Source: Streptomyces sp. A 4/2 (GTDB lineage Bacteria; Actinomycetota; Actinomycetes; Streptomycetales; Streptomycetaceae). Taken from it: 64,000 bases of DNA. The notes below the pieces were generated by a model that was not told the DNA's origin, made no database searches, and saw only the letters and a program-made list of their open reading frames with translations. Location of the stretch: assembly GCF_940670765.1 (NCBI RefSeq), contig NZ_CALNVW010000024.1, positions 1 to 64,000 on the forward strand, in the 5' to 3' direction. Both the position numbers and the translations under genes were made by a program. Shown piece after piece: positions 1 to 8,267 of this stretch. The stretch's first letter is position 1, and every line of letters begins with the position of its first letter.

Positions 1-49
1 GTGGTGGGTGGCGGCGGTGGTGGGCGGGGCCGTGGTGGTGGGTGGGCGG

Positions 50-1054
50 TCAGCTGGACGCGCGGATCACCAGGTCGGGGACGATCACGGCCTCCTCGGG
101 CCGGTCACCGGACATCAGCGCCTCGACCTGGCGTACGGCGGCCCGGCCCAGCTGTTCCTTGTCGATGTGCAGCGTGGTGAGCGGGGGGTCGACGAGCCGC
201 CCCAGCATCAGCCCGTCGCAGCCGACGAAGGCGCAGTCCCCGGGGACCGAGAGCCCCCGGGCCAGGGCGCGGCGCATGGCACCGATGGCGATGAGGTCGT
301 TGTACGCGACCACCGCGGTGGCCCCCGGAAGGGCCGCCAGCAGCCGGTCCATCGCCTCCGCGCCGCCGTCCAGGGAGTTCTCGGCGGGCAGCACCCAGGC
401 CTCGTCCACGGGCAGCGCGTGTTCGGCGGCCACCCGCAGGAAGAGCCCGTGCCGGGTGTCCGGCAGCAGGGCGTCGCTGTTCGCGCGGTCGTCGAGCATG
501 GCGATCCGGGTGTGGCCACGGGCGGTCAGATGGCCGACCGCCTGCCGGATCCCCGACTCGAAGTCGATCCGGACACCGCCCACCGAGGGCGGCGGCGCCT
601 CGTGGTTCAGCAGGACGAGCGGGATGCCGGAGGCGCGGATGCGCTCCACCGCCACCGGGTCGATCATGAACGCCACACAGGCGTCGACGTGTTCGGCGAC
701 GGTGTCGGCCACCGACGACTCGCGTTCCGTCGCGTGGCCGGTGCTGTGGACGGTGACCTGCCAGCCGCGTTTGTCGGCGGCCTCCATCACCCCCGACACC
801 ACCTCGGGGAAGAAGGGGTTGAGGACGTCCGCGATGACGAGTCCGACGGTGGTGACCCCCTGGCTGACCATGCCGCGGGCGAAGCGGCTCGGCCGGTAGC
901 CCATCGCGCGGGCGACCTGGAGCACGTGCTGCCGGGTCGCCGGGTCGATCTCGGGCTTGTCGTTGATCGCCCGGGACACGGTCTGCCGGGAGACCCCGGC
1001 CGACCGGGCGACGTCGTCGATCGTGGCCCGTCGTGACGTGCTGGCTGCGGACAA
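50..1054 (-). CDS. LacI-family transcriptional regulator
   Basis: A 334-residue LacI/GalR regulator, probably of carbohydrate-uptake or catabolic genes. The N-terminal helix-turn-helix is clear (about residues 11-57, TIDDVARSAGVSRQTVSRAI and then the hinge-helix region). A periplasmic-binding-protein-like effector domain follows (about 64-330, with TVGLVIADVLNPFF at its start). The regulated sugar genes are not in this window and may lie to its left. A perfect inverted repeat of the LacI type lies 83 bp upstream of the start and suggests autoregulation. Effector and targets cannot be told from the sequence. Confidence 0.93.
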   Translation of the reverse strand: MSAASTSRRATIDDVARSAGVSRQTVSRAINDKPEIDPATRQHVLQVARAMGYRPSRFARGMVSQGVTTVGLVIADVLNPFFPEVVSGVMEAADKRGWQVTVHSTGHATERESSVADTVAEHVDACVAFMIDPVAVERIRASGIPLVLLNHEAPPPSVGGVRIDFESGIRQAVGHLTARGHTRIAMLDDRANSDALLPDTRHGLFLRVAAEHALPVDEAWVLPAENSLDGGAEAMDRLLAALPGATAVVAYNDLIAIGAMRRALARGLSVPGDCAFVGCDGLMLGRLVDPPLTTLHIDKEQLGRAAVRQVEALMSGDRPEEAVIVPDLVIRASS

Positions 1055-1136
1055 GTGCGTCGCCCTTCTTGCCCCGGCCGGTGAACGGCCGGTGAGGGAT
1101 GGGAAGACGGTGAGGACGGTGGAGGGAGCCGGGTAC

Positions 1137-1160
1137 GTGAGCGCTCCCGGGAGCGCTCAC
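1137..1160. promoter_or_regulatory. Perfect 24-bp palindrome, likely LacI-type operator
   Basis: GTGAGCGCTCCC is followed directly by its exact reverse complement. The palindrome contains two GAGCGCTC cores, and this CG-centred form is typical of actinobacterial LacI operators (the CebR-like GGGAGCGCTCCC family). It lies upstream of the LacI gene that reads leftward from 1054, so autoregulation is the simplest reading. Confidence 0.7.
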
Positions 1161-1328
1161 GGGGTCATGATTCTGGCGCCCGGGATGCCTGTCAATACCG
1201 CCGGATCTCTGAAATCCCTTCCGGGCGAAGGCACTTGGCCCGTCGGACGTGGGCGCTCGGTGCGTCCGTGGCACGGCTGCCCGGCACGTCCCGGCGTGCT
1301 CACGGTCAAGGCGCGCGGCACGACAGCA

Positions 1329-1362
1329 CTTCGCCCCGCAGGCCGGAGCCGACGGGGCGAAG
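1329..1362 (-). terminator. Hairpin downstream of the DUF4287 gene
   Basis: A 10-bp perfect stem, CTTCGCCCCG with CGGGGCGAAG, and a 14-nt loop, starting 25 nt past the stop codon of the leftward gene at 1387-1617. There is no strong T-run, which is common for Streptomyces terminators. The rest of 1055-1386 holds only the LacI operator and nothing else I can recognise. Confidence 0.45.
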
Positions 1363-1386
1363 ACGGGGGGAGGGGGACCGTACGCC

Positions 1387-1617
1387 TCAGCGCAGCCGTC
1401 GGGCGGCTCGCCGCAGGTCGTACTCGTGGATGATCGCCTTGGCGTGGCCGTAGGCCAGGTGGTGCTCGGTCCTGAGCCAGCTGACCTTCTCGTCGAAACG
1501 GACGAGGGTGGGGCCTTCGTCGACGGCACGGAGCCAGTCGGACACTTCGCGGCCCGTGCACTGGGGGATGCGGGAGAGCAGATTGCGATGGGTCTCTTCG
1601 GAGAAGACTTGGGACAT
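1387..1617 (-). CDS. DUF4287 small protein
   Basis: A 76-residue soluble protein starting MSQVFSEETHRNLLSRIP and ending in a basic tail (DLRRAARRLR). The pattern resembles DUF4287 proteins: an N-terminal helix, a TGR..SDWLR segment, then LRTEHHLAYGHAKAIIHEYDL. These small proteins have no known function. The ATG at 1617 is chosen because a GGAGG box lies 6 nt upstream; in-frame codons continue upstream to 1698 but have no ribosome site. It stands alone, divergent from the next gene. Confidence 0.75.
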   Translation of the reverse strand: MSQVFSEETHRNLLSRIPQCTGREVSDWLRAVDEGPTLVRFDEKVSWLRTEHHLAYGHAKAIIHEYDLRRAARRLR

Positions 1618-1760
1618 CGGCGCCTCCGGAGGCGTTGCGCTGAGTCGGCCGTGGAGAGCCCGGTGGTAGCGGGACGGGCCCTCGTGCTGGTCCTTCACTG
1701 CACCGTGCCTGAGCGTCGGCCCGTTGGCAACAGTCCTGGACGGGCGCGTAAGGTCGCGGC

Positions 1761-2093
1761 GTGCTTGATACGACCCCCCTCACCGCCGCAGTGGAACGCT
1801 TCGCCGACCGGCTGCGCGCCGCCCCGCAGAGCCGTCTTCAGCGGGGCGCCGCCGCCGACGGGCTCGCGCTGGCCAGGGAACTCTCGTCCCGCGCACAGCG
1901 CTTGGAGGCGCAGCGTCGGCAAGGGGCGGGCGCTGCCGTGCGGGTCATGCCAGACGCCGGGATATTCGCCGTGGCCGACCAACTCGCCGTAGCGGGGAAC
2001 GACTTGGCCCTGGAGCTGCGAACGGCCTCGTCCGTGGAGCTGGACGAGGCCGTGAAGTTGGTGGAAGCGGCCGAGGCCGGTTCGGGTCTGTGA
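1761..2093 (+). CDS. Small conserved hypothetical protein
   Basis: A 110-residue, Ala/Leu/Arg-rich, mostly helical soluble protein with a GTG start. I do not recognise a family. Codon use is normal for the window (strong third-position GC), and it is divergent from the DUF4287 gene. No signal peptide or membrane segment is visible. Confidence 0.6.
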   Translation: MLDTTPLTAAVERFADRLRAAPQSRLQRGAAADGLALARELSSRAQRLEAQRRQGAGAAVRVMPDAGIFAVADQLAVAGNDLALELRTASSVELDEAVKLVEAAEAGSGL

Positions 2094-2168
2094 GGGGCGG
2101 GTCGGGTCCGCGGAGGGCCGTCGGGTGCGGGTGCTGCGGGGACTGCGGGCGCTGAGGGCGCTGCGGGA

Positions 2169-3080
2169 CTACAGGGACGCGATGACGCGGTCGGCGAGGA
2201 TGTAGACGTTCTCCTCGCCGCAGGTGAAGGTCAGCGCGTACGCACCGGAGATGCCGGAACCGCCCAGCAGGACCGGGGTGTCGCCCGCGCGCAGCGCCTC
2301 GGCGAGCCGTTCGGCGGTCTCGCGGTGGCCCGGGGTCATGCAGAGCGTGGTGCCGTCGGCGAAGACGTACACATCGAGCGTGCCGAGCGGGCCGGGGCGC
2401 ACGTCGGAGAGCGCGGTGCGGGTCTCGGCCAGCTCTTCCAGGCGGGTCACCATGCGCTCGTGGTCGGTCACCACCGGTGTCCGGACCGGTACGAAGTCGG
2501 GGTGCGAGGGGTGCCTGCGGCGGGCGGCGGCCAGCTCGGCACTGTCGTTGGCGTACTCGTCGACGCCCGGCTCGTCGTCCGCCTCGATGCCTGCGTCGAC
2601 GGCCGGTTCGAGCTCCGGCGCGAAGGGCGATTCGAAGCCGCGCCCCAGAAGGGCGTCGTTCAGGGCACTGTCCAGGCCACCGTCCGGACCGGATTCGAGG
2701 CCGGATTCGAAGCCGGTGAAGTCGGCCTGGCGCGGCAGGAAGAACGCGGCGTCCTCGCCGAGTCCGGCCAGACCGCCCAGCAGGGACGGGGTGTCCGCGG
2801 CGTCACGGGACTCCTGCGCCGCCCAGAAGGCGCGCGCCTCGGCCAGTTCGCGTTCGCGTTCCTCGGCCAGCGCCTCGGCGACGGCCGCGCGTATCTCCGC
2901 GACCGGAGTCTCACGGGCGGCCGGTACGGTGGCGCCCCGGGTGCCGCGGGACGTGGCAGCCAGGTCGTCGCGCAGGGCGGCGATCTGACCGCGCAGGCCG
3001 TGCGCGGCATAGAGGGACGCAGCGCCGACGGCCGTGGCGGCGGCCGTCGTCAGCAGCAGGGCAATCGACAAAGTGCTCAC
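2169..3080 (-). CDS. Membrane-anchored protein with coiled-coil-like region
   Basis: A 303-residue protein. The GTG at 3080 is preferred because GGGAG sits 7 nt upstream and because it places a hydrophobic segment (STLSIALLLTTAAATAVGAAS) at the N-terminus. A helical charged stretch rich in Glu/Ala/Arg follows (about residues 30-95), then an acidic linker (about 100-170). The C-terminal domain contains TLDVYVFADGTTLCMTPGH and GGSGISGAYALTFTCGEENVYILADRVIASL. It is probably anchored in the membrane with the bulk in the cytoplasm. The family and function are unknown to me. Confidence 0.7.
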   Translation of the reverse strand: MSTLSIALLLTTAAATAVGAASLYAAHGLRGQIAALRDDLAATSRGTRGATVPAARETPVAEIRAAVAEALAEERERELAEARAFWAAQESRDAADTPSLLGGLAGLGEDAAFFLPRQADFTGFESGLESGPDGGLDSALNDALLGRGFESPFAPELEPAVDAGIEADDEPGVDEYANDSAELAAARRRHPSHPDFVPVRTPVVTDHERMVTRLEELAETRTALSDVRPGPLGTLDVYVFADGTTLCMTPGHRETAERLAEALRAGDTPVLLGGSGISGAYALTFTCGEENVYILADRVIASL

Positions 3081-3228
3081 TGACTTACTCCCGGATTCAA
3101 TCGTTCCCCGACTTCCTACATCAGCTTGTCGTGAGAGTGCTCCCACCGGCAGTGCATTACGTCATGAATTGGACAGGTCTTTGTGCCCTATGTTCTGTCC
3201 CGATACTGCTGTGACCTGCGGAAACAAC

Positions 3229-3263
3229 TCTCCCCCGGGACGTAGGTCACATCCTGGGGGAGA
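3229..3263 (-). terminator. Strong hairpin with T-rich tail downstream of thiolase
   Basis: The arms TCTCCCCCGGGA and TCCTGGGGGAGA pair with one mismatch around an 11-nt loop. Read leftward, the stem is followed by GTTGTTT. It lies about 110 nt beyond the thiolase stop codon. A second, weaker inverted repeat (GAGGCACGG at 3297-3305 with CCGTGCCTC at 3327-3335) lies between the two. The rest of 3081-3375 shows nothing else clear. Confidence 0.5.
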
Positions 3264-3375
3264 TTCGGTCACAGCTGGGTGGCGAGAGGCTTACCTGAGG
3301 CACGGTTGTGACAGGGGCGGCATCAGCCGTGCCTCTGGGTAGCGGAGTACTTCAGGCCGAACAAGCTGATTCAGG

Positions 3376-4596
3376 TCAGCTGAGGCGCTCGATGACCATG
3401 GCCATGCCCTGGCCGCCGCCGACGCACATCGTCTCCAGACCGAACTGCTTGTCGTGGAACTGGAGGCTGTTGATCAGTGTGCCGGTGATCCGCGCGCCGG
3501 TCATGCCGAAGGGGTGACCGACGGCGATGGCGCCGCCGTTGACGTTCACCTTGTCCAGGTCGAGGCCCAAGTCCTGGTAGGACGGGATGACTTGAGCGGC
3601 GAACGCCTCGTTCAGTTCGGCCAGGTCGATGTCGCCGATGGTCAGACCGGCCCGCTTCAGCGCCTGCTTCGACGCCTCCACCGGGCCGTATCCCATGATC
3701 TCGGGGGACAGGCCGGTGACCCCGGTCGAGACGATCCGGGCCAGCGGGGTCAGCCCCAGCTCGCGCGCCTTGGTGTCGCTCATGATGACGAGTGCGGCGG
3801 CGCCGTCGTTCAGCGGGCAGCAGTTGCCCGCGGTGACCCGGCCGTCGGGCCGGAAGACCGGCTTCAGGCCCTGCACGCCTTCGAGGGTGACTCCGGCGCG
3901 CGGGCCGTCGTCCTTCGAGACGACCGTGCCGTCGGGGAGCGTGACCGGGGTGATCTCCCGCGCCCAGAAGCCGTTCTTGATGGCTTCCTCGGCGAGGTTC
4001 TGGGACCGTACGCCGAACTCGTCCATCTCCTGGCGGCTGATGCCCTTGAGCCCGGCCAGGTTCTCGGCGGTCTGCCCCATCGCGATGTACGCGTCGGGCA
4101 CCAGGCCGTCCTCGCGCGGGTCGTGCCAGGAGGCGCCCTCGCTCTCCGCCACCGCCGCGGTGCGCGCCTCCGCGTCCGCGAAGAGCGGGTTGTGCGTGTC
4201 CGGGAGGCTGTCCGAATTGCCCTTCACGAAGCGGGACACCATCTCGACACCGGCGGAGATGAAGACGTCGCCCTCGCCCGCCTTGATGGCGTGCATCGCC
4301 ATCCGGGAGGTCTGGAGGGAGGAGGAGCAGTAGCGGGTGACCGTGCAGCCGGGAAGGTGGTCCATCCCCATCTGTACGGCGACGATGCGGCCCATGTTGT
4401 TGCCCTGCTCGCCGCCGGGCAGCCCGCAGCCGAGCATCAGGTCGTCGATGTCCGTGGGATCCAGCTCGGGGACCTTGGCGAGGGCGGCCTGGATGATGGT
4501 GGCGGTGAGGTCGTCGGCGCGCAGGTCCTTCAGCGAGCCCTTGAAGGCGCGGCCGATGGGGGAGCGGGCGGTTGACACGATCACGGCTTCGGGCAT
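3376..4596 (-). CDS. Acetyl-CoA acetyltransferase (thiolase)
   Basis: A 406-residue thiolase-superfamily enzyme. It would cleave 3-ketoacyl-CoA in beta-oxidation or condense two acetyl-CoA. The nucleophile Cys is in the RYCSSSLQ block (about residue 90), the catalytic His in AVGHPFGMTGAR, and the second Cys in ETMCVGGGQGMAM near the C-terminus. Length fits the family. The ATG at 4596 has GGAG 5 nt upstream; a GTG codon directly before it is less well placed. The gene is monocistronic. A possible TetR-type operator lies upstream at 4750-4763. Substrate length cannot be told. Confidence 0.92.
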   Translation of the reverse strand: MPEAVIVSTARSPIGRAFKGSLKDLRADDLTATIIQAALAKVPELDPTDIDDLMLGCGLPGGEQGNNMGRIVAVQMGMDHLPGCTVTRYCSSSLQTSRMAMHAIKAGEGDVFISAGVEMVSRFVKGNSDSLPDTHNPLFADAEARTAAVAESEGASWHDPREDGLVPDAYIAMGQTAENLAGLKGISRQEMDEFGVRSQNLAEEAIKNGFWAREITPVTLPDGTVVSKDDGPRAGVTLEGVQGLKPVFRPDGRVTAGNCCPLNDGAAALVIMSDTKARELGLTPLARIVSTGVTGLSPEIMGYGPVEASKQALKRAGLTIGDIDLAELNEAFAAQVIPSYQDLGLDLDKVNVNGGAIAVGHPFGMTGARITGTLINSLQFHDKQFGLETMCVGGGQGMAMVIERLS

Positions 4597-4749
4597 CACG
4601 GCTCCAGAGGGTGCGGTGGTCGGGTGACGGGGTGCTGGGGGTGGTGGTCGGGTTGCGTGCGGGCGGCGCAGGAAGGCACGGCTGATTGGAAGTTACCCGG
4701 ACGTACCGTGAAGGTCACCGGACCGGGCATGTGATGCGGGACTCTTTTC

Positions 4750-4763
4750 TAAGCGACCGCTCA
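4750..4763. promoter_or_regulatory. Possible TetR-type operator upstream of thiolase
   Basis: TAAGCGACCGCTCA is an inverted repeat (AGCG, 2-nt centre, CGCT, with A/T flanks). It resembles the short operators of TetR-family fatty-acid regulators in actinobacteria. It lies about 155 bp upstream of the thiolase start, in the short spacer before the SGNH gene. Confidence 0.3.
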
Positions 4764-4788
4764 GGACGCGCCGGGGCGGTCCCGGATC

Positions 4789-5805
4789 TCACCCGTGCGG
4801 CGCAGTGTCGGCCGGTTCCGACGCCTCCGGTGTCTCCGGCAGCCGCCTCCGCCTGCGGTGCTTCAGCAGCGCCCACGGGGCCCGCGCCCCGGTGACCTCG
4901 GTACCCGCCTCCGACGCCGCTGCCGATGCGGCCTTCGCCACCGGGAGCATGTCCTCGTCGCGGGTCGCGTCCAGCCGGTCGGCCTCCGGCCACAGGCCCA
5001 GGGCCGCGCAGAGGGTGGGCAGGACCGCCATCGCGGCCGTCGCGTACCCCTCCGCCGACGGGTGGTAGTTGTCCGGGCCGAACAGCTCGCGCGGGTTCGC
5101 CGCGAACTCGGGGCCCAGCATCTCGCCCAGCGACACGGTCCGCCCGCCCTGTTCGACCACGCCGATCGTCTGGGCCGCCGCCAGCTGCCGCGAGACGCGG
5201 CGGGCCAGCCAGCGCAGCGGCTGGTAGACCGGCTCCACCGTGCCCAGGTCGGGGCAGGTCCCGACGATGACCTCCGCCCCTGCCGTGCGCAGCCGCCGTA
5301 CCGCCGTGGCCAGGTGCCGCACGGACCGGGTGGCCGGCATCCGGTGCGTCACGTCGTTCGCGCCGATCATGATCACGCAGACCTCCGGCGTACCGGCGGG
5401 ATCCGTGAGCACCAGCGTCACCTGGCGGTCCAGGTCGTCCGACATCGCGCCGGGCAGCGCCACGTTCCGCAGGTCCACCGGCCGCTCGGCCACCGCCGCG
5501 AGCCCGGAGGCCAGCAGCGCGGCCGGGGTCTGGCCCGCCCGTCGTACGCCCTGCCCCGCCGCCGTCGAGTCGCCGAGCATCGCGAGCCGCAGCGGCTCCA
5601 GGCGTTCGGTGCGCCCGGCGAACGCCAATCCGTACCGCCCGTCCGCGCTCGGCGCGTCCGGGGCCCGCCCACCGCCCACCGACCGCTTCGCCAGCTGGAC
5701 CTCCGCGAGCACCACACCCACCGCAGCCGCTCCGACCAGGCCGATGCTTCCTCCGCCGTACGCCGCGCCCGCGGCGATCCGGCGTGCCACCCTCGCCCTC
5801 GACAC
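4789..5805 (-). CDS. SGNH/GDSL-family esterase, membrane-anchored
   Basis: A 338-residue SGNH hydrolase. The nucleophile block is AMLGDSTAAGQG, block III is IGANDVTHR, and the catalytic Asp/His block is DNYHPSAEGY; all four family blocks appear present. An N-terminal hydrophobic stretch (GGGSIGLVGAAAVGVVLAEV) suggests a membrane anchor. The last 60 residues are charged and probably disordered (KHRRRRRLPETPEASEP). The GTG at 5805 is chosen because GAGGAGG lies 5 nt upstream; an ATG at 5829 lies before that box. The substrate is unknown. The gene is divergent from cbs. Confidence 0.87.
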   Translation of the reverse strand: MSRARVARRIAAGAAYGGGSIGLVGAAAVGVVLAEVQLAKRSVGGGRAPDAPSADGRYGLAFAGRTERLEPLRLAMLGDSTAAGQGVRRAGQTPAALLASGLAAVAERPVDLRNVALPGAMSDDLDRQVTLVLTDPAGTPEVCVIMIGANDVTHRMPATRSVRHLATAVRRLRTAGAEVIVGTCPDLGTVEPVYQPLRWLARRVSRQLAAAQTIGVVEQGGRTVSLGEMLGPEFAANPRELFGPDNYHPSAEGYATAAMAVLPTLCAALGLWPEADRLDATRDEDMLPVAKAASAAASEAGTEVTGARAPWALLKHRRRRRLPETPEASEPADTAPHG

Positions 5806-5910
5806 TGCCACCTCCTCATGGCCGGACACCTGCCGGGCGGTGTCCGGCCGACCAAGTCGTAACTGCCCGGAGACCGGTGCCGCTCAATCTTCTCCAATAC
5901 GCTGACCGCC

Positions 5911-7299
5911 ATGGTGCACTTCCACGACTCGATGATCAGCCTCGTAGGCAACACCCCGCTGGTGAGGCTCAACCATGTGACCGCCGGTATCAGGGCGACC
6001 GTCCTGGCCAAGGTCGAATACTTCAACCCGGGCGGCTCCGTGAAGGACCGCATCGCCGTACGCATGATCGAGGCGGCGGAGCAGAGCGGTGAGCTGCAGC
6101 CCGGCGGCACGATCGTCGAACCGACCTCCGGGAACACCGGTGTCGGCCTTGCGATCGTGGCCCAGCAGAAGGGCTACAAGTGCATCTTCGTCTGCCCGGA
6201 CAAGGTGTCCACGGACAAGATCAATGTGCTGCGGGCGTACGGCGCCGACGTCGTCGTCTGCCCGACGGCGGTCGACCCGGACCACCCCGACTCGTACTAC
6301 AACGTCTCCGACCGCCTGGTCAGGGAGACGCCGGGCGCCTGGAAGCCCGATCAGTACAGCAACCCCAACAACCCGCGCTCGCACTACGAGACCACCGGTC
6401 CCGAGCTGTGGGAGCAGACGGAGGGGAAGATCACCCACTTCGTCGCGGGTGTCGGCACCGGCGGCACGATCACCGGCACCGGGCGCTATCTGAAGGACGT
6501 CTCGGACGGCCGGGTCCGGGTCATCGGCGCGGACCCCGAGGGCTCGGTGTACTCCGGGGGTTCCGGGCGGCCGTACCTCGTCGAGGGCGTCGGTGAGGAC
6601 TTCTGGCCGACCGCGTACGACAGGACCGTCACGGACGGCATCGTCGCCGTGTCCGACAAGGACTCCTTCCGGATGACGCGCCGGCTCGCCAAGGAGGAGG
6701 GTCTGCTGGTCGGCGGCTCCTGCGGGATGGCGGTCGTGGCGGCGCTGAAGGTGGCGGAGGACCTGGGCCCCGACGACATCGTCGTGGTCCTGCTGCCGGA
6801 CAGCGGACGCGGATACCTCTCGAAGATCTTCAACGACGAATGGATGAACGACTACGGGTTCCTGGAGCAGCCGGGCGACGAACCGTGCGTCGCCGACGTA
6901 CTCGAGTACAAGTCGCACGGCATCCCCAGCCTGGTGCACATGCACCCGGAGGAGACGGTGGGCGAGGCGATCGAGGTGCTGCGGGAGTACGGCGTCTCGC
7001 AGATGCCGATCGTCAAGCCGGGGGCCGGACATCCGGACGTGATGGCGGCCGAGGTCATCGGCTCGGTGGTGGAGCGCGAGCTGCTCGACGCGCTGTTCAC
7101 CCAGCGGGCCTCGCTGGGCGACGCCCTGGAGAAGCACATGTCGGCGCCGCTGCCGCTGGTCGGTTCGGGCGAGCCGGTCGGCGATCTGATGGCCGTGCTG
7201 GGCAAGGCGGACGCGGCGATCGTGCTGGTGGAGGGGAAGCCGAAGGGGGTCGTGACGCGGCAGGACCTGCTGGCGTTCCTCGCCAAGGTCGAGGCGTGA
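5911..7299 (+). CDS. cbs: Cystathionine beta-synthase
   Basis: A 462-residue PLP enzyme that joins serine and homocysteine to cystathionine (transsulfuration), or acts as an O-acetylserine-type synthase. The catalytic domain (about 1-330) has the PLP lysine in NPGGSVKDR, the TSGNTGVGL phosphate loop and the GVGTGGTITGTGRYL glycine loop. Two C-terminal CBS domains follow (about 335-460: SLVHMHPEETVGEAIEVL and PLVGSGEPVGDLMAVL). This layout is that of true cystathionine beta-synthases, not of plain CysK/CysM. It probably forms a soluble multimer. Confidence 0.94.
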   Translation: MVHFHDSMISLVGNTPLVRLNHVTAGIRATVLAKVEYFNPGGSVKDRIAVRMIEAAEQSGELQPGGTIVEPTSGNTGVGLAIVAQQKGYKCIFVCPDKVSTDKINVLRAYGADVVVCPTAVDPDHPDSYYNVSDRLVRETPGAWKPDQYSNPNNPRSHYETTGPELWEQTEGKITHFVAGVGTGGTITGTGRYLKDVSDGRVRVIGADPEGSVYSGGSGRPYLVEGVGEDFWPTAYDRTVTDGIVAVSDKDSFRMTRRLAKEEGLLVGGSCGMAVVAALKVAEDLGPDDIVVVLLPDSGRGYLSKIFNDEWMNDYGFLEQPGDEPCVADVLEYKSHGIPSLVHMHPEETVGEAIEVLREYGVSQMPIVKPGAGHPDVMAAEVIGSVVERELLDALFTQRASLGDALEKHMSAPLPLVGSGEPVGDLMAVLGKADAAIVLVEGKPKGVVTRQDLLAFLAKVEA

Positions 7300-7325
7300 C
7301 CGGCGCACGCTGAACGCGGAGCGTC

Positions 7326-7414
7326 CCTGATCCGGGCCGTCCTGATCCGGGCCCGTGCCGATCCGGGCCGTGCCGATCCGGGCCGTGCCGGTTCGGGCCG
7401 TGCCAATTCGGTAC
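7326..7414. repeat. Degenerate 15-bp tandem repeats after cbs
   Basis: About five units of the form GTGCCGATCCGGGCC follow the cbs stop codon. Some carry GATCC and some GGTTC at the same position, so they have started to diverge. No gene is visible here. Confidence 0.7.
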
Positions 7415-7468
7415 GTGCGTGTCACGTCCGCGCAGCACGGGCTTAACACCACTGGGGCACATTGGTGA

Positions 7469-7494
7469 GTGCCGGAAGGGAAACCTTCCGGCAC
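7469..7494. terminator. Hairpin between convergent genes
   Basis: A perfect 11-bp stem, GTGCCGGAAGG with CCTTCCGGCAC, closed by a GAAA tetraloop. It lies between cbs (rightward) and the small membrane protein gene (leftward) and probably ends transcription from one or both. There is no T-run. The region 7300-7791 otherwise holds only repeats. Confidence 0.45.
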
Positions 7495-7617
7495 CACGAA
7501 CGGCGTCAAGGACCTCCGGAGCGGCTCCCGGCCTCCAGGACGCCACGGACGCGGTACCCCGGCCCTGACCCGGGACCGCGTCCCTCGCGGGGACCGTCGT
7601 CGTCCCGCCCTCCGGCC

Positions 7618-7878
7618 CGCCGGAGGTGCGGCGGTCCCCGCGGTCACCTCTTCGGTGTTCAGCTGTCCCGGTCGGAGTGGGAAGAGGGGGCGGATGTCGG
7701 TGGCTTCGCCGGGTGGGGCCTGAGCAGCCCCCGTCCCGCGCTGCGTGCACCGCCGGGGGTGCGGCGGTCCCCGCGGTCACCTCTTCGGCGTTCAGCTGTC
7801 CCAGTCGGAGGAAGAGGACGAGGACGACGACTTCACCCGGTGGAACCCGAACAGCCCCCCGTCCCGCGCCGCGTGCAC
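7618..7878. repeat. 133-bp tandem duplication including a gene's 3' end
   Basis: Two direct copies start at 7618 and 7751. The second contains the last codons and stop of the leftward membrane protein gene; the first is a diverged copy downstream of it. Shared blocks include GGTGCGGCGGTCCCCGCGG, TCACCTCTTCGG, TTCAGCTGTCCC and CCCGTCCCGCG. Read leftward, both copies can encode VHAARDGG, but the first copy then shifts into unrelated sequence. The first copy is about 5 bp longer. Confidence 0.8.
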
Positions 7879-8226
7879 CATGTTGACGCCGACGATGCCG
7901 ACCCAGGTGGCGATGAGGCCCGGCAGATGTGCGTTCACCACGCCGATCGCCGACAGCGGGACGGCCAGGATCATCGTGACGATCCCGAATCCGAACCGCT
8001 CACCGAATCCGCTCTCCGACTGCGCCGGACGGCTGCCCCGGGCCACCGCCACCTGCTGCTCGGCGAACTGCCGCCGGACCCGCCGGTCCACCGTGCTGTC
8101 GAGCCGCTGCTCCACCTTCTCCAGGAACGACTCGACCAGGGCGGAGTCGTACTCCTCGCCCAGCTCCCTGCGGGCGTGCAGGGCGGCGTCGAGTTCCTTC
8201 TTCAGCTCTGCGTCGCTGGCTTCCAT
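7792..8226 (-). CDS. Small integral membrane protein
   Basis: A 144-residue protein. A charged helical N-terminus (about 1-65) is followed by two hydrophobic segments (about 78-97 GFGIVTMILAVPLSAIGVV and 101-118 LPGLIATWVGIVGVNMV) and a Ser-run tail (VKSSSSSSSSDWDS). The pattern is of a two-helix membrane protein with a cytoplasmic head. The family has no known function. The end of the gene is part of a 133-bp tandem duplication. It stands just downstream of the permease gene (41-bp gap), so both may share a transcript. Confidence 0.75.
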   Translation of the reverse strand: MEASDAELKKELDAALHARRELGEEYDSALVESFLEKVEQRLDSTVDRRVRRQFAEQQVAVARGSRPAQSESGFGERFGFGIVTMILAVPLSAIGVVNAHLPGLIATWVGIVGVNMVHAARDGGLFGFHRVKSSSSSSSSDWDS

Positions 8227-8267
8227 GTCGTACACGGTACGAATCCGGGGGCCCCGGAGCAGTGGGG

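Noticed and set aside
1..49. GGTGGTGGGT-like repeats at the left edge
   Set aside because: Too short and cut by the window edge to judge; probably low-complexity spacer after the LacI gene.
3454..4575. A 373-codon plus-strand frame opposite the thiolase
   Set aside because: Composition is shadow-like and the thiolase on the other strand has all catalytic motifs.
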